Source: Sergeia podlipaevii (Eukaryota > Euglenozoa > Kinetoplastea > Trypanosomatida > Trypanosomatidae). From it: a stretch of DNA of 64,000 bases. Below the pieces are notes generated by a model. That model was not told the origin of the DNA, ran no database searches, and saw only the letters and a program-made list of their open reading frames with translations. This document shows, piece after piece, positions 49,027 to 59,645 of the stretch (position 1 is its first letter; each line of letters starts with the position of its first letter). The stretch spans positions 16,349 through 80,348 of the forward strand of contig JASANZ010002224.1 in assembly GCA_030849805.1 (NCBI GenBank). The letters run 5' to 3'. The translations under genes were made by a program, and so were the position numbers.

Positions 49027-51585
49027 TCACTCCATAGAAACGGTTTTGGCGTTTGGCTTGCAGCAATCAACTTCAAAATCATCATGTTTGACGTACACCC
49101 CGGATACATCACCAGCAATCTCACTATCCATTCGCAGCTCTCTGCCAAGCCTTTCATCTGCTTCACAAGACTGGCCTCCCATGGGCTGCTGCTCGCGTCC
49201 TTCCTCATCGTCGTCGTCCTCGCTCTCGCTATCGCTGAAGCCCTTCAGGTTGCTGTGAGGGATGTGAAGGAAGAAGCTCAGCGCAAAAGTGGACATACCC
49301 ACCACCACTGTCAGCACAAACAGCAGGAAGTGATCGTAAGGAAACACGTGACTCTCGCTGGAGATAGACCACGCAAAAAGCGGTGCGCAGGCAAAGGGCA
49401 CCACGCACCGTGTGAGTGCGCCAGCAGACTGGTTGATTCCATACATCGCACCAACGTGACCCTTCTTGGCTACTTTAGGGATGAGAAGGTAGCACAGACC
49501 GTAGCACCACGAGAGTCCAAACTGACGAGTCATACCCATCACCATGACAAGCCAGTAGCCACCGTTGCCCTTCACATACGCTGCGCACGGAACGATGATG
49601 GTGGGGGCACAGAAGACGACAATAGACACCTGCCAGAACCGCATGGGGTTGGGTATCCAGCGGCACATGAAGGGGAACATGAGGTTGGCAATGACTGAGG
49701 GCACACCGCAGACGATCACGAGGATCGCCACCTCGTCAGACAAGATGCCAAGCCCACCAACACTCTTCTTGGCTATTGCCCAGAGTGGGAACACCTCACT
49801 GTATGTCATGTCAGCAGTGCAGTAAAGCATGAAGATAAGAATGAGAAGGCGTGCGGGTTTGTACTTAAGTGCATCCCAGTAAGTAAACGTGTTCGCCTTC
49901 TCCTCCACCGCAGAGAACACAGGGACCATGGAGCGCACCTGCAATGTATGACTGCTGGCGTTGTGGGTGGCCGCTGTCATGAGCACGTCACTGAAAGCCC
50001 CCACGTGTGAGTACACCTCAGCTGCATCGCCATTTCGATCCGCCGCAGCGGCAGCGACGCCAACTTTTCCTCCACTCTTGGTGTGATCCGGCATTTCCTG
50101 CTGCGAAGAGGAAGAAGCGTAGAGCCCTGGGTGGTTCGCATGCACATCTCTGGGATCAGGAGCCGCGTTGTTGTTGTCTTTGTCGTCGGGTTGAATGGCA
50201 ATCTCCACCGCAGAGATAGAGAGAGCCTTGTCTTGCTTCTGCATCGCACGAGTATCCTCACCATCCTCATCCACATTATCATCGTTCTTGCTGTGTTGCT
50301 TCAGCAGCCTCATCTCTCCACCTTCGTCAAACACGTTCTTTGGGCTCCTGTTGGGACTATCTTCTCCATCAAACTCTGCAAAGCTCCTCAACTGTTTTGC
50401 ACTGCTGCCGCTATGCCGACGCTGTTGCTCCTGCTCCTCCTCCGCCTCTGCCGCCGCGGCCGCCACCTCACGCCTCTCTTCCACGAGGCCAATGTTCAAG
50501 CACTCTCGCAGCCGTCTTGGCATGAGCTCCCAGAGAGAATGCTCCGTCTTGTTCGTCTCACGCAGCAAAAAAATAGTGATCACCCACGCTGTGAGTGAGT
50601 AGGCCGTGACGCAGATACCAGGCAAGAAGGCTGGGTACCGTGCCAGAAAGCCGGTCTTGGAGATATGCATGTAGGCCAACCTCTTGTTGTTTGCAGGGTC
50701 ATAGAGAAAACCACCAATAGCAGGCCCCACCACTCCACCGGCACCCCAGGCTAGACTTACCAGAGCAAAACCTTTCGCCTCGTTGCTCTTATCGGTAATG
50801 TCAGACACTACCGTCTTGGCGATGAGAACGGTGCCACTAAAAAAACCCTGAACCAAACGTGCCACGCAGGCAACATAAATATTCGGGCTGAGGCCAAACA
50901 CAAGCATCATCGCAGCACCGACAAAGAGACCGGTAACGAGGGGCTTCTTGCGACCGTACTTGTCAGATAAATGACCCCAGAACTTGCTACTTATCACCTG
51001 TCCAAGCATGAACATGCCCACCACTACGCCGGAGAGATACCCAGCCTGCTCCACGGACCAGTGTTGGAGGTGGGCCACGTAGAAACCAACAAATGGCAGC
51101 AGCATGAGGCCACAAAGACTCTCCGTGAGCAAAATGAGAGCCAAAATAATAATCTGGCCTAGCGGAAGCTTTGTCGGCTTTCTTACATGCCGCTGACGCT
51201 CCGTCGCGTGAAGAGGGCAAACAACGACACCATCGCCGTTGCAGTTTCCCTCTGTTATTGTTGCTGGCGTTTCATTGCTGTTGACAGCGCTAGAATTCTT
51301 GAATGGCGCTCTTGCTTTTGCAATGACCTGATCCCGCGAGTTACCTTGATTCATTTCACCCTGCCGCTCGTGATGGTCGTAGTAGGGGTCATTCCCATCA
51401 TTATTGATGTCGTCATCGTCACTGTTGACGACCCACGCAAAGCCTCTGCTGTGGAACTCGTTATCGTCAACAATGTCGTCCAGGAATGCAAAGGGGGCGG
51501 AGTTCACCTCTCTGTCCCTCTCATTGGCGTCACGTTCGACTAAAGCATTACCAGTGCCCTTCCCAACATCGCTACTTCGCATCAT
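49027..51585 (-). CDS. Major facilitator superfamily transporter
   Basis: 852 residues from the ATG pair at 51585/51582; upstream frame is open only from a GTG beyond the acceptor AG. After an acidic N-terminal region of about 150 residues come the membrane spans (LGQIIILALILLTESLCGL onward). The loop 2-3 signature of MFS proteins is GHLSDKYGRKK at about 204-214, and a matching VQGFFSG segment follows. A long acidic/Ser/Gln-rich cytoplasmic loop (about 370-600) separates the two six-helix halves. The second half begins near YKPARLLILIFMLYCTADM and ends in a charged tail. The sequence type recalls the plant ZIF1/ZIFL and tetracycline-exporter-like MFS group; the substrate cannot be told. Confidence 0.9.
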   Translation of the reverse strand: MMRSSDVGKGTGNALVERDANERDREVNSAPFAFLDDIVDDNEFHSRGFAWVVNSDDDDINNDGNDPYYDHHERQGEMNQGNSRDQVIAKARAPFKNSSAVNSNETPATITEGNCNGDGVVVCPLHATERQRHVRKPTKLPLGQIIILALILLTESLCGLMLLPFVGFYVAHLQHWSVEQAGYLSGVVVGMFMLGQVISSKFWGHLSDKYGRKKPLVTGLFVGAAMMLVFGLSPNIYVACVARLVQGFFSGTVLIAKTVVSDITDKSNEAKGFALVSLAWGAGGVVGPAIGGFLYDPANNKRLAYMHISKTGFLARYPAFLPGICVTAYSLTAWVITIFLLRETNKTEHSLWELMPRRLRECLNIGLVEERREVAAAAAEAEEEQEQQRRHSGSSAKQLRSFAEFDGEDSPNRSPKNVFDEGGEMRLLKQHSKNDDNVDEDGEDTRAMQKQDKALSISAVEIAIQPDDKDNNNAAPDPRDVHANHPGLYASSSSQQEMPDHTKSGGKVGVAAAAADRNGDAAEVYSHVGAFSDVLMTAATHNASSHTLQVRSMVPVFSAVEEKANTFTYWDALKYKPARLLILIFMLYCTADMTYSEVFPLWAIAKKSVGGLGILSDEVAILVIVCGVPSVIANLMFPFMCRWIPNPMRFWQVSIVVFCAPTIIVPCAAYVKGNGGYWLVMVMGMTRQFGLSWCYGLCYLLIPKVAKKGHVGAMYGINQSAGALTRCVVPFACAPLFAWSISSESHVFPYDHFLLFVLTVVVGMSTFALSFFLHIPHSNLKGFSDSESEDDDDEEGREQQPMGGQSCEADERLGRELRMDSEIAGDVSGVYVKHDDFEVDCCKPNAKTVSME

Positions 51586-51616
51586 ATATATATATGTAGA
51601 AGTAACGTAATCAATA

Positions 51617-51618
51617 CT
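51617..51618 (-). promoter_or_regulatory. Spliced-leader acceptor AG of the MFS transporter gene
   Basis: Minus strand CCTTTTGTTTTCTTATTTGTATTTGAACAG ends here, 31 bases before the ATG. This places the GTG-initiated extension outside the mature mRNA. Confidence 0.65.
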
Positions 51619-52633
51619 GTTCAAATACAAATAAGAAAACAAAAGGCGTAATTTACTTTTATTGCTTTTCCCGCTCACTTCTTCTTTTTGTATATATATA
51701 TGTATATATATATTCTCTCTCTCTCTCTCCCACGCTATCCTTCTTGCACTTTCCTCCTTGTTATTCCAGAATTTTTCCTAGATACAAAATCGCGTTTAAA
51801 GGGAAAAAAAAAGAAGGACTCACGACACTCTTTTAGCCAATCACAAGACAGAAGGCTGAACACTACACAGAAAAGGAAAAAATGCTTTCAAAGATCATTG
51901 AACGCCCAATGCAGAGAAATATTACCCACAGAGCTTTTATCAAAACACGCGCACACAACAACAACAACAACAACAACAAAAAGGAATGCCTGCCGTCTTT
52001 CACAAAGTTGCGCTTGTAAAGTATAAAAAAAAAAGAAAAAAAAAGAGGAGAAATGTCTAAAAAAAAAATGGAAGGGGAAGACGTGCTGCGCCACCTAGCA
52101 ATATGTACTATGTGCAACACGACACTCACTACACCCTCTGTGAAGTGAAACGAAAAAAGAATACAATAGAGATGCTTTTAGGGATAAAACTGTGGTTTGG
52201 CGATGATAGAAAAAAAAAAAATTAAGCCTCACAACCCTCTGTATGTATGTTATTTAAATCTTTTTGTAAGAATATTGATTTTTTGCTGTCTGTAAGTAAA
52301 CGTAAGAAAAATAAGCAAAAAAAAAAAAAACGAATGCTATTGAACACCAGATACGTATCGCGCGTTCACGGGTTGCTTTGCTTCATAAAAGATGTTTTTA
52401 TGCAAGATAAAAATAGAGAGAAAGAGAGAGAGAAAGAGAAAAAAAAAAGATAAATGTGGTTTTCTTGCCTTAAACAATAAAAGGGCCGTACACTTCCCAT
52501 TCGGCGAAACATATAATCAAAAGCGGTAAGGCACCAGGTGCACGGAAGACAAACAAACAAACAAAAGCAGCAGTAAACGCATGCGGCATTTCTAAATTTA
52601 ACTTTATTGTGCTTTTGTAAGTTCTCGTCTTTG

Positions 52634-52666
<33 letters not shown>

Positions 52667-52799
52667 ATTTTTCAAAGAGCAAAAGAAAAAAAATTAAGAT
52701 AACAAAAAAAAAAGTGCAAGTACAGCACGGGAGGACGTTTGACTCCTATATTCTCTCTAGGGCATGCATGGTTGCGTTCTAGAGCGTACGTCGTAGTAT
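51619..52799. other. AT-rich intergenic spacer
   Basis: No gene seen. Contains (CT) and (TA) runs near 51692-51729 and an (TA)-(GT) compound repeat at 52634-52666. Expected 3' UTR of the Exo84-like gene. Confidence 0.65.
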
Positions 52800-55700
52800 T
52801 TACAAGAGAGGCGTCATATAAAAAGAAAACAATTCACGAAGCTGCTTCATCGTCACCTGCTTTTTGGTCAATTCATTCGTCCTCGAAGATGCCGGGGAGC
52901 CCACGGAAGCCCTGCCGCTGCCATGCCGCTGCGAGCTGCCCCTTCGATCAGCGCTCGTAAGGCCGCTGCGTGTGCTCACAGCATCAGGGAAATCATCGTC
53001 GTCCGCTTCGTCGTCATCCATCCCAAGGTCATCCTCTAGCTCAGAATCCTCATCTCCAAGGAGGGTGCCTACGTAGTCAAGCAAGTTAATGTTCGCCATG
53101 GCGCAGTCCACGCGAAGTCGCATGGCTTCCGACGTGAGTGCAGGCACTGCCCGGGTCTCACCTAGCTGAATCTCAAAAAAGTATCGCAGAATAGCCAGCA
53201 GCGTGTCGGGTATGTAGGAGCCAGTGGTACCAATCAAGGCGTGGGTGGCAGCAGCCTTTTCATTGGGTGGTTGCTGCTGTAATGACTTGCCTGTTGCCGC
53301 CGCTGCCGCCGCTGCTGCTGATGCTACCGTCTGAGCATCCTCGCCAGATGCATACACCGAATCGATTGCGGTCATAAAATGCGTTGCATTGAGCTGCTGC
53401 TGCTGCTGCTGCTGTGGAGGAGGTGAAGAGAAGGCAGGAGCGGCGCCAAAAGGAAGAGATGCCGCTGGTGAAGCCGCCGAAGGAGTTTGCCGAGCTTTCA
53501 ACTGGATGATGCCTCCGCAGGTCATCCACTCCATCAGCGCCAGCGAGGGAAGCGCATCCACGTTCAACGCACTGACTGGTACCGGCGAGGATGATGCTGC
53601 TCCTCCTCCCCCACTACCAGCGATGCTACCTGTCGCTGCTGCTGCTGCTGCTGTCGTCGTCGTCGTCACGGGTGTCCTAAGGCCGCCAGTAAACAGTGGC
53701 GACCACATACGAGCAAACACCGCAAAGAAGAAGAGCTGTTGACGAAACATCTCGTCGCTACCACGCCACTCCTGTGCGGAGCAGTTATACACAGCAGACC
53801 ACGTGTCGGCCCTACAGAGCCCATCACGGAGCAGCTGCGCAACAGTGAACTGCATGAAGGCGACTGCAGCAGCGTAGTTGCCGCCGCCTGCGCACAGTAC
53901 TGCCAGCGCGCTATCTTCCTGTGGCGAGATACAGCCCATCACAGGAGGGGCGCCATGCAGCTGGCGCGCAGCAGCAGCAACAGCAGCAGCTTGTTGTTGT
54001 GGTGGCGGCGGCACCTGCTGATTTGATTTCAAGTCACCCAAGGGGGTACTGCTCGCGCTGCCACCGCGCTGCTTCATCTCCTCAGCGGCACGCGCGTTCA
54101 TGACGTAACTGGGAGTAAGCAGGCGTTCCTGAAACATACTAATCAAGTTCAGTGAGATCTGCACACACCAATGAAAAAGGAAAAGCTCATCGTTGCGATC
54201 AAAGGCACCGCCAATAGGAAACTCTGGGTAACTTCTTAGAGCTTTGCGCACACACCACACCCCAAGAATCGCCTCCTCAGCCCGCCCATTATCGTTGCGG
54301 TTGTTGCCGTTGGCGCCGGCGCCGGCGCCTCGCGGTGAACTTGACGTCGGTGCTGAGGATGGTGGCAAGTGCGTGTGGTGCGACATGGTCGAGGTCACCC
54401 ATGGGTACGGCAAGGACGTCACCACGTGCTCATGTGCTGTGTAGTGTGTTGGGGTGGTATACGCGTGATCGAGCATGCTCATCCACACCTTGAGCAGCCG
54501 GGACTGGGTGAGTGGAGAGGCGGTGTTAGTCTCCAACAGAACAGACCGGTCGTTGCCTAATGCAATGGCATTTCCTGTGCTGAGATGCTGCTGCTGCTGC
54601 TGTGACGAGGCTGAAGATGCAGTTCCAGAATGAGCAGTAGCTGCGTTGTTGCGATCCAGTCCTTCCACCTCCACATAGACGCGGCCATTGGTTTGATCTC
54701 GACTGACAGGACTGTTGTGGAAGCTGTTGTGAATCGTGCTGCTCCTGCTGTAACGGCGAGGGTGCACTACGCCATCGCGGACGGCTCCGTCTCCTCTTGC
54801 GTGGGAGTTCTGAGCACCAGCGCCAGCGCTACTTCCCTGTGTCGAACTGACCACGGGGGTGGGTCGCGCAGAGAAGACAGGCGGCGCAGTTGAAGTCACA
54901 TAGGGCTTATCGCCATCGCCGTTCACAGGCGCATGCCAATCGGCAACCTTTTTTAAATCCTGCCTGCTCTCCCCACGCAGTAGCAGTGTCTTGGCGCTGT
55001 CCATGGCACTAAAGCCGCTCAACACTACCGTCGCGAGCCACGCTTGGACAATTGGTGGCATCACGCCTCGCAGCTCCTCCACGTGCTGAGTTCGAAAGCC
55101 GAGAGAAGAGTCACACAAGAGCTGCGCCACTGCGTCTCCGCGGGCGATGTAGCTGGTCCACGTGGCAGCACCCAGCACATCGGAGAGAAGAGTGAGCATG
55201 GCATCCAACACCCACGCAGGGGAGGCGGCGCAGTTCGCAAGAAGTGGGGAGTCCACAAGTGCAGAGGACACCGTCTTTTCAATGTGTGAGGATGACAAGG
55301 AATGAGCGAACTTCTGCTTTGACTCATCAGACTTGGCACTTGCTTGCTGCTGCTGCGCTGGTTGCCGCTTCGTCGCTGATAGCGTAGACGTAGGAGAACG
55401 CTTGCCAGCTGCTGCTGATGGAGAAGCAGCAAAGAGGGCTCGGTGCCGCTTCGTAAAGTCCTCCGAGTCCAAAAATAAAAGGATAGTCTGCTGCTGCCGC
55501 AGTGCCGCCGTCAAGAAGGCCACCAGCAGGCGATGCATTGTGACATCGACGGACTCCATAATAAGCGCACTACCTAAAAGTAGCGAGGCGCACTCGGAGG
55601 CGCTGTGCTCAGCAACTGCCGCCTGCCTGCGCTGCGCCTCAGCCGCAGCCTGCGCCACCGAGATGGTCGGCGAGGACAAAGGCGACCCGGCATGCCGCGA

Positions 55701-58562
55701 TCCGCCCAACAAATTCTTCTTCCCAGCAGCAGCAGCACCGTCAAGGTCTGACATAAGCGGCAGTGCGTCCATGCCTGCAATAGCGGCGATAAAATTGGCC
55801 AGCGAGGAGGCGAGCAGCTCATGAATAGCAGTGCAGCCATTGGCATACCGCAGGAAACTAAACTGCTCAGAGGAGAGCATGACACCTCCAGCTGACGAGG
55901 GCGTTGCGTTGCCCCGCACTGCGCCATTCTCACCGCCTGCAGCACCAGCGGTTTTCTGCCCGCGTGCGGTCGAGGCCTCTGTGCCGCTGCTCCTGCGAGC
56001 AAGAGAGAGAGGAGCGAGAGAAGAAGAAAAAGAAGGTGCGTATCCGCGGACAAACAAGTTCGATGACGCAGGAGACAGCAGCAGCTGCAAGAGCCACGCG
56101 TGCGACGATGGCGGCACGCGCTTCGCCACACTCAATAGGTCCTGCGACTGAAGATTGCTACGCCGCGCCACGTCTCCACACGCGCTCGGGTTGTACTTCT
56201 CCCCGCGAGAGTCATACATGAGAAGCGCACTTGTAATGAGTTGCTCCGTCATGGCACGACCGGAGTTCTCCATGCGCGTCGCAGTGAGGCTGGTGAAGTC
56301 AGACTCCAACTGTACCATGCTCGGCGTGAGACGGCGCAGCGTCAGTGTATCGCAGCCAGAAAAACCTGTGCGCGTAAGTGTCTGCAAGACTCGTACTGTT
56401 TGCACCATCACTCGTGCCGCCCGACGAATACGTGAGGGATCACCGCCGTCCGTACCCGTACCGTAGCTGAGCACGTGCGTCGCAAGCACCTCCGTTGCAA
56501 ATCTCTCTATATTAGCGCGCACCCACAGTAACGCCGTGGAGTTAGGCGCTGTGAGAGAGTTCTCTGAAGAAAAAGCAGAGGAAGCTGCCCCTGCTCCTGG
56601 TCCCCCAGTCGATGAGGAAGAAAGCGGTGGAACAGGCGGGAACTGTGAAGACGAACGCGAAAAAACGGTAGAGTTGTGAATGGTGGCGCTCGCAGTAGCA
56701 GAGGCAACTGCTGGCGGAGCATCTGATGGAACAACGCCGGGTCCACCACCACTGAGGAGGCCTCCGTGTGCTGCTTGCAGCTTAAGGGCAGATTCTAGCG
56801 GTAGCCACAGCGTATGTTGTCGCCACAGCACATCCGTCATAGCACGCACAAGAAAGTCTGCTGCGATGAGGCTTGCCTGGGAGGGACCTACCCTTGCCTG
56901 TAACTTCCGCAGCTCTGCCTGCAGCCACGGAGAGTGCAGCTCCAAGAACATGCTGGAGCCCGTCTTGTGGCGTCCGAAGCGGAGCAGCAGCTGCACCAGC
57001 GGCACGTGCACACTCTCGCGATAAAGGGGGGTCATCGGAATCTGATGTAACTCACGTGCCACCGTGAGCACCAAAGCGCCTTCTAGATCTAGCAAGAGGG
57101 GAAGACATCCATGCTTAGAGGAAGCGTCAGACGCAATGCTGCGAAGCAGCTGAGCAGCCGCAATATGTTTGCGCTCTGCAAGCAGCTGAGCCGCCTCCTC
57201 GCGCAGTACATCCACGAACAGTTGAATCTCGCGACTGCGCTCCTCCGCAGCGGCGGCGGACTTGGCGATGCTTTGAGCTGCCCCGGCTCCGCGAAACGCA
57301 GAAGGCTGTCGTTGGTCACCACTCCCGCCATCCGCTCCGACACCCAGCCCCGACGCTGCCGCCACGGCTCTGTTGTTATCCTCGGCCGAGATTCCCACCA
57401 TGTAGCGCCACTGATACACTGAAGCAACAGCAAGACTACGCGTGCTGGCGTGTGCACCACTCGTAAACGAGCCACCGCCACCGCCACCGCCACCGCCACC
57501 ACCTACAGAAGCGGCGTGTTCGAGCCCACTGACGGCAGCAGCAGCAGGAGCACCGCTCATGCCTGTGCGACGAGAAGAAAGAAACGAGGATGAGGTAGCG
57601 CCAGGAGAGGTTTCAGCGGAGCTACGGTATGGACCCGAGTCCTCACTGTCCATCAGGTTGGCTCCACTTCCACCTGGGCAGTACACCGCACACCGCGTCA
57701 CCAAACTGGGTCTCAGCCGTGTTGAGTCACTGTTTGCCCCCGCGCCACCCGCGCCAGCCGCTGTGCCTAGCAACATCATGCCTGCCGCACCACGACCACT
57801 CGCAGCTGCCGCTCGGCCGTTCACGTTGCCCATGTTTGAGTATGTAAACTTACTGATTGAAGAAATAGCTGTCTTAGTGCCTTGCACGTTGGTCTTGAGG
57901 GCCTCTACGAGCCTGCTGGCCTTATCCACGTCTCTAAATAAGAGCAGAAAGTCATTCGCGTGACGAAACACTGAAGCATGCAAACGCGACGTAGCGATTG
58001 CGTGATCATCGGACAGCTCGCGATCAATCTTAAAGAAGTTGGCATGGGCATTGCCGATAAGTTCAGGGAGCAGTGTGTGCTTGTCAAAGTGAAGGCCGGT
58101 CGTCGGGGCAGCAGCAGCAGCACCACCCGCCTGAAAGATATCCGCTGCGTATGGCGCGTACCGCGTCAAGATGGTGTTCTCTCGCGCGGAAAGAACGCAG
58201 TCAGTGGCATTGGACTTCTTCGCAGCCTTCCGCCGCATCTTCTCAGCAAGACGCGATGCATCGTTGGCGCCACCTCGACGCCCTCCTCCTCCTCCAGCCG
58301 CTGCTAAACGCTTGGCCCCAGCAGCAAGAGGAGCAGAAGAGCCTGCAGCACCAGGTGTAGATGGTTCCGCCCGGCCAACACCTAAGAAACCCCCAGCCTG
58401 CGGGGTGGGAGCATCTTCGTCGTCATCGTAATCAAAGTCCATGCCCGTAGCTGCGCCAGCAGCGGCGGTAGCAGCCTGCCCGTGCTGATGTCGAGCTGCT
58501 AGCCGTCGCTGTCTTCGTCGCTCAAGACGCTCAGCGCGTCCATGACCCTGTGGACGCTCCAT
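52800..58562 (-). CDS. EXO84: Exo84-like exocyst subunit, greatly extended
   Basis: 1920 residues from the ATG at 58562. Exo84 is part of the exocyst, which tethers secretory vesicles at the plasma membrane (the flagellar pocket in trypanosomatids). Residues about 175-241 (LFRDVDKASRLVEALKTNV) form the helical segment seen before the Exo84 C-terminal region. Residues about 440-585 match its cullin-repeat part: FVDVLREEAAQLLAERKHIA, then LLLRFGRHKTGSSMFLELHS and a following helix. The remaining about 1300 residues hold helical blocks (LLSDVLGAATWTSYIA, WCVQISLNLISMFQERLL) broken by long Ser/Ala/Gly/Gln runs. The acidic DDDEADDDDFPD segment lies near the C-terminus. The family call rests on residue patterns recalled, not on a search. 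Confidence 0.8.
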   Translation of the reverse strand: MERPQGHGRAERLERRRQRRLAARHQHGQAATAAAGAATGMDFDYDDDEDAPTPQAGGFLGVGRAEPSTPGAAGSSAPLAAGAKRLAAAGGGGGRRGGANDASRLAEKMRRKAAKKSNATDCVLSARENTILTRYAPYAADIFQAGGAAAAAPTTGLHFDKHTLLPELIGNAHANFFKIDRELSDDHAIATSRLHASVFRHANDFLLLFRDVDKASRLVEALKTNVQGTKTAISSISKFTYSNMGNVNGRAAAASGRGAAGMMLLGTAAGAGGAGANSDSTRLRPSLVTRCAVYCPGGSGANLMDSEDSGPYRSSAETSPGATSSSFLSSRRTGMSGAPAAAAVSGLEHAASVGGGGGGGGGGGSFTSGAHASTRSLAVASVYQWRYMVGISAEDNNRAVAAASGLGVGADGGSGDQRQPSAFRGAGAAQSIAKSAAAAEERSREIQLFVDVLREEAAQLLAERKHIAAAQLLRSIASDASSKHGCLPLLLDLEGALVLTVARELHQIPMTPLYRESVHVPLVQLLLRFGRHKTGSSMFLELHSPWLQAELRKLQARVGPSQASLIAADFLVRAMTDVLWRQHTLWLPLESALKLQAAHGGLLSGGGPGVVPSDAPPAVASATASATIHNSTVFSRSSSQFPPVPPLSSSSTGGPGAGAASSAFSSENSLTAPNSTALLWVRANIERFATEVLATHVLSYGTGTDGGDPSRIRRAARVMVQTVRVLQTLTRTGFSGCDTLTLRRLTPSMVQLESDFTSLTATRMENSGRAMTEQLITSALLMYDSRGEKYNPSACGDVARRSNLQSQDLLSVAKRVPPSSHAWLLQLLLSPASSNLFVRGYAPSFSSSLAPLSLARRSSGTEASTARGQKTAGAAGGENGAVRGNATPSSAGGVMLSSEQFSFLRYANGCTAIHELLASSLANFIAAIAGMDALPLMSDLDGAAAAGKKNLLGGSRHAGSPLSSPTISVAQAAAEAQRRQAAVAEHSASECASLLLGSALIMESVDVTMHRLLVAFLTAALRQQQTILLFLDSEDFTKRHRALFAASPSAAAGKRSPTSTLSATKRQPAQQQQASAKSDESKQKFAHSLSSSHIEKTVSSALVDSPLLANCAASPAWVLDAMLTLLSDVLGAATWTSYIARGDAVAQLLCDSSLGFRTQHVEELRGVMPPIVQAWLATVVLSGFSAMDSAKTLLLRGESRQDLKKVADWHAPVNGDGDKPYVTSTAPPVFSARPTPVVSSTQGSSAGAGAQNSHARGDGAVRDGVVHPRRYSRSSTIHNSFHNSPVSRDQTNGRVYVEVEGLDRNNAATAHSGTASSASSQQQQQHLSTGNAIALGNDRSVLLETNTASPLTQSRLLKVWMSMLDHAYTTPTHYTAHEHVVTSLPYPWVTSTMSHHTHLPPSSAPTSSSPRGAGAGANGNNRNDNGRAEEAILGVWCVRKALRSYPEFPIGGAFDRNDELFLFHWCVQISLNLISMFQERLLTPSYVMNARAAEEMKQRGGSASSTPLGDLKSNQQVPPPPQQQAAAVAAAARQLHGAPPVMGCISPQEDSALAVLCAGGGNYAAAVAFMQFTVAQLLRDGLCRADTWSAVYNCSAQEWRGSDEMFRQQLFFFAVFARMWSPLFTGGLRTPVTTTTTAAAAAATGSIAGSGGGGAASSSPVPVSALNVDALPSLALMEWMTCGGIIQLKARQTPSAASPAASLPFGAAPAFSSPPPQQQQQQQLNATHFMTAIDSVYASGEDAQTVASAAAAAAAATGKSLQQQPPNEKAAATHALIGTTGSYIPDTLLAILRYFFEIQLGETRAVPALTSEAMRLRVDCAMANINLLDYVGTLLGDEDSELEDDLGMDDDEADDDDFPDAVSTRSGLTSADRRGSSQRHGSGRASVGSPASSRTNELTKKQVTMKQLRELFSFYMTPLL

Positions 58563-59386
58563 TGAAGCTGAAGATGCTATTATTCACCAGCTAATACGAA
58601 TGCGCTTTCCTCTCTCTCTCTTTCTCAGTGTGTCGTGATGTATATCTAATGTAAATACACAAACAATTCTTTCTGTGCCTGTGTGTGTGTGTGTGTGTGT
58701 GTGTGCGTATAAACTTTGTTTTCTTTTCTGTTGCTAATGATGTTGCTCTCTCTCTCTCCCCCGTCTTCTTTTTCTCCTAATCTATATTGAAGGATAAGAA
58801 AGAGAGATGGAAACCTTGACATTAACGAGAGTCATTTTTTTTTTTTTTTTAAAGAAGGAAAGGATAAGGCGACCATACGTGAGCATTTTAGATGATGCAC
58901 TCAAGTGCAAAGAAAAAAAAAAAACAGGAAAGTTTGTTTGTAAGGCAAGCACCCTGAACTCTGACAATATATATGATATATTTGTGATTGTGTGTACACC
59001 GGACTCTTTTCCCTCTCTCTCTCTCTCTCGCCCTCTCGCAGCTTTTTCCTTTATATATAGGACCCCTTTTTCTCTTATTTTCATTACATAAACGCAATAT
59101 TACTTTTGTATCCCGATTAGGATTACGACAGACCACAAACATCAAATAAAAAAAAGCACACTGATAGAGAGAGAGAGGTTGAGAAAGAGAAAGGAAAAAG
59201 GGGGGGAACAGAAAAGCAAGGGAGGGAGAAGAAAATAAACAAAGAAGACGATCGATAATACATAGCACGACGCCACAAGGAATAGATAGATAATAAAAAA
59301 AATGCAGAAAGTGAAAGAGACGGAAAAAATTCCTGAAAGAGAAAAAAAAAAAAAAAGAAATGATGGAGAAAAGTGAAAGGAATTCT

Positions 59387-59419
<33 letters not shown>

Positions 59420-59645
59420 TTAGAAATGTCATCGTCCCCATTTTCATTTTGCTACTCAGCACACACACACACACACACATACATACATACATACAACTCA
59501 TCGACGTCACATAACATGAATGAGGAAACAAAATATTTAAAAAATGTAGAAAGCCTCAAAGGCGTGTCACGCACTTACACATAGCAATCGTGACGCTTAC
59601 ACGTCACGTCTTCACTACTCCATGTCGACGTTGTTTGCCATTTCA
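58563..59645. other. AT-rich intergenic spacer with dinucleotide runs
   Basis: No gene seen. Includes (GT) at 58681-58705, (TC) at 59384-59408, (CA)-(CATA) at 59460-59493 and long purine tracts (pyrimidine on the transcribed strand) at about 59160-59235. Confidence 0.65.

Noticed and set aside
48644..49698. Two plus-strand frames of 204 codons near the 3' end of the MFS gene
   Set aside because: One is mostly spacer and the other is antisense to the transporter; composition is not protein-like.
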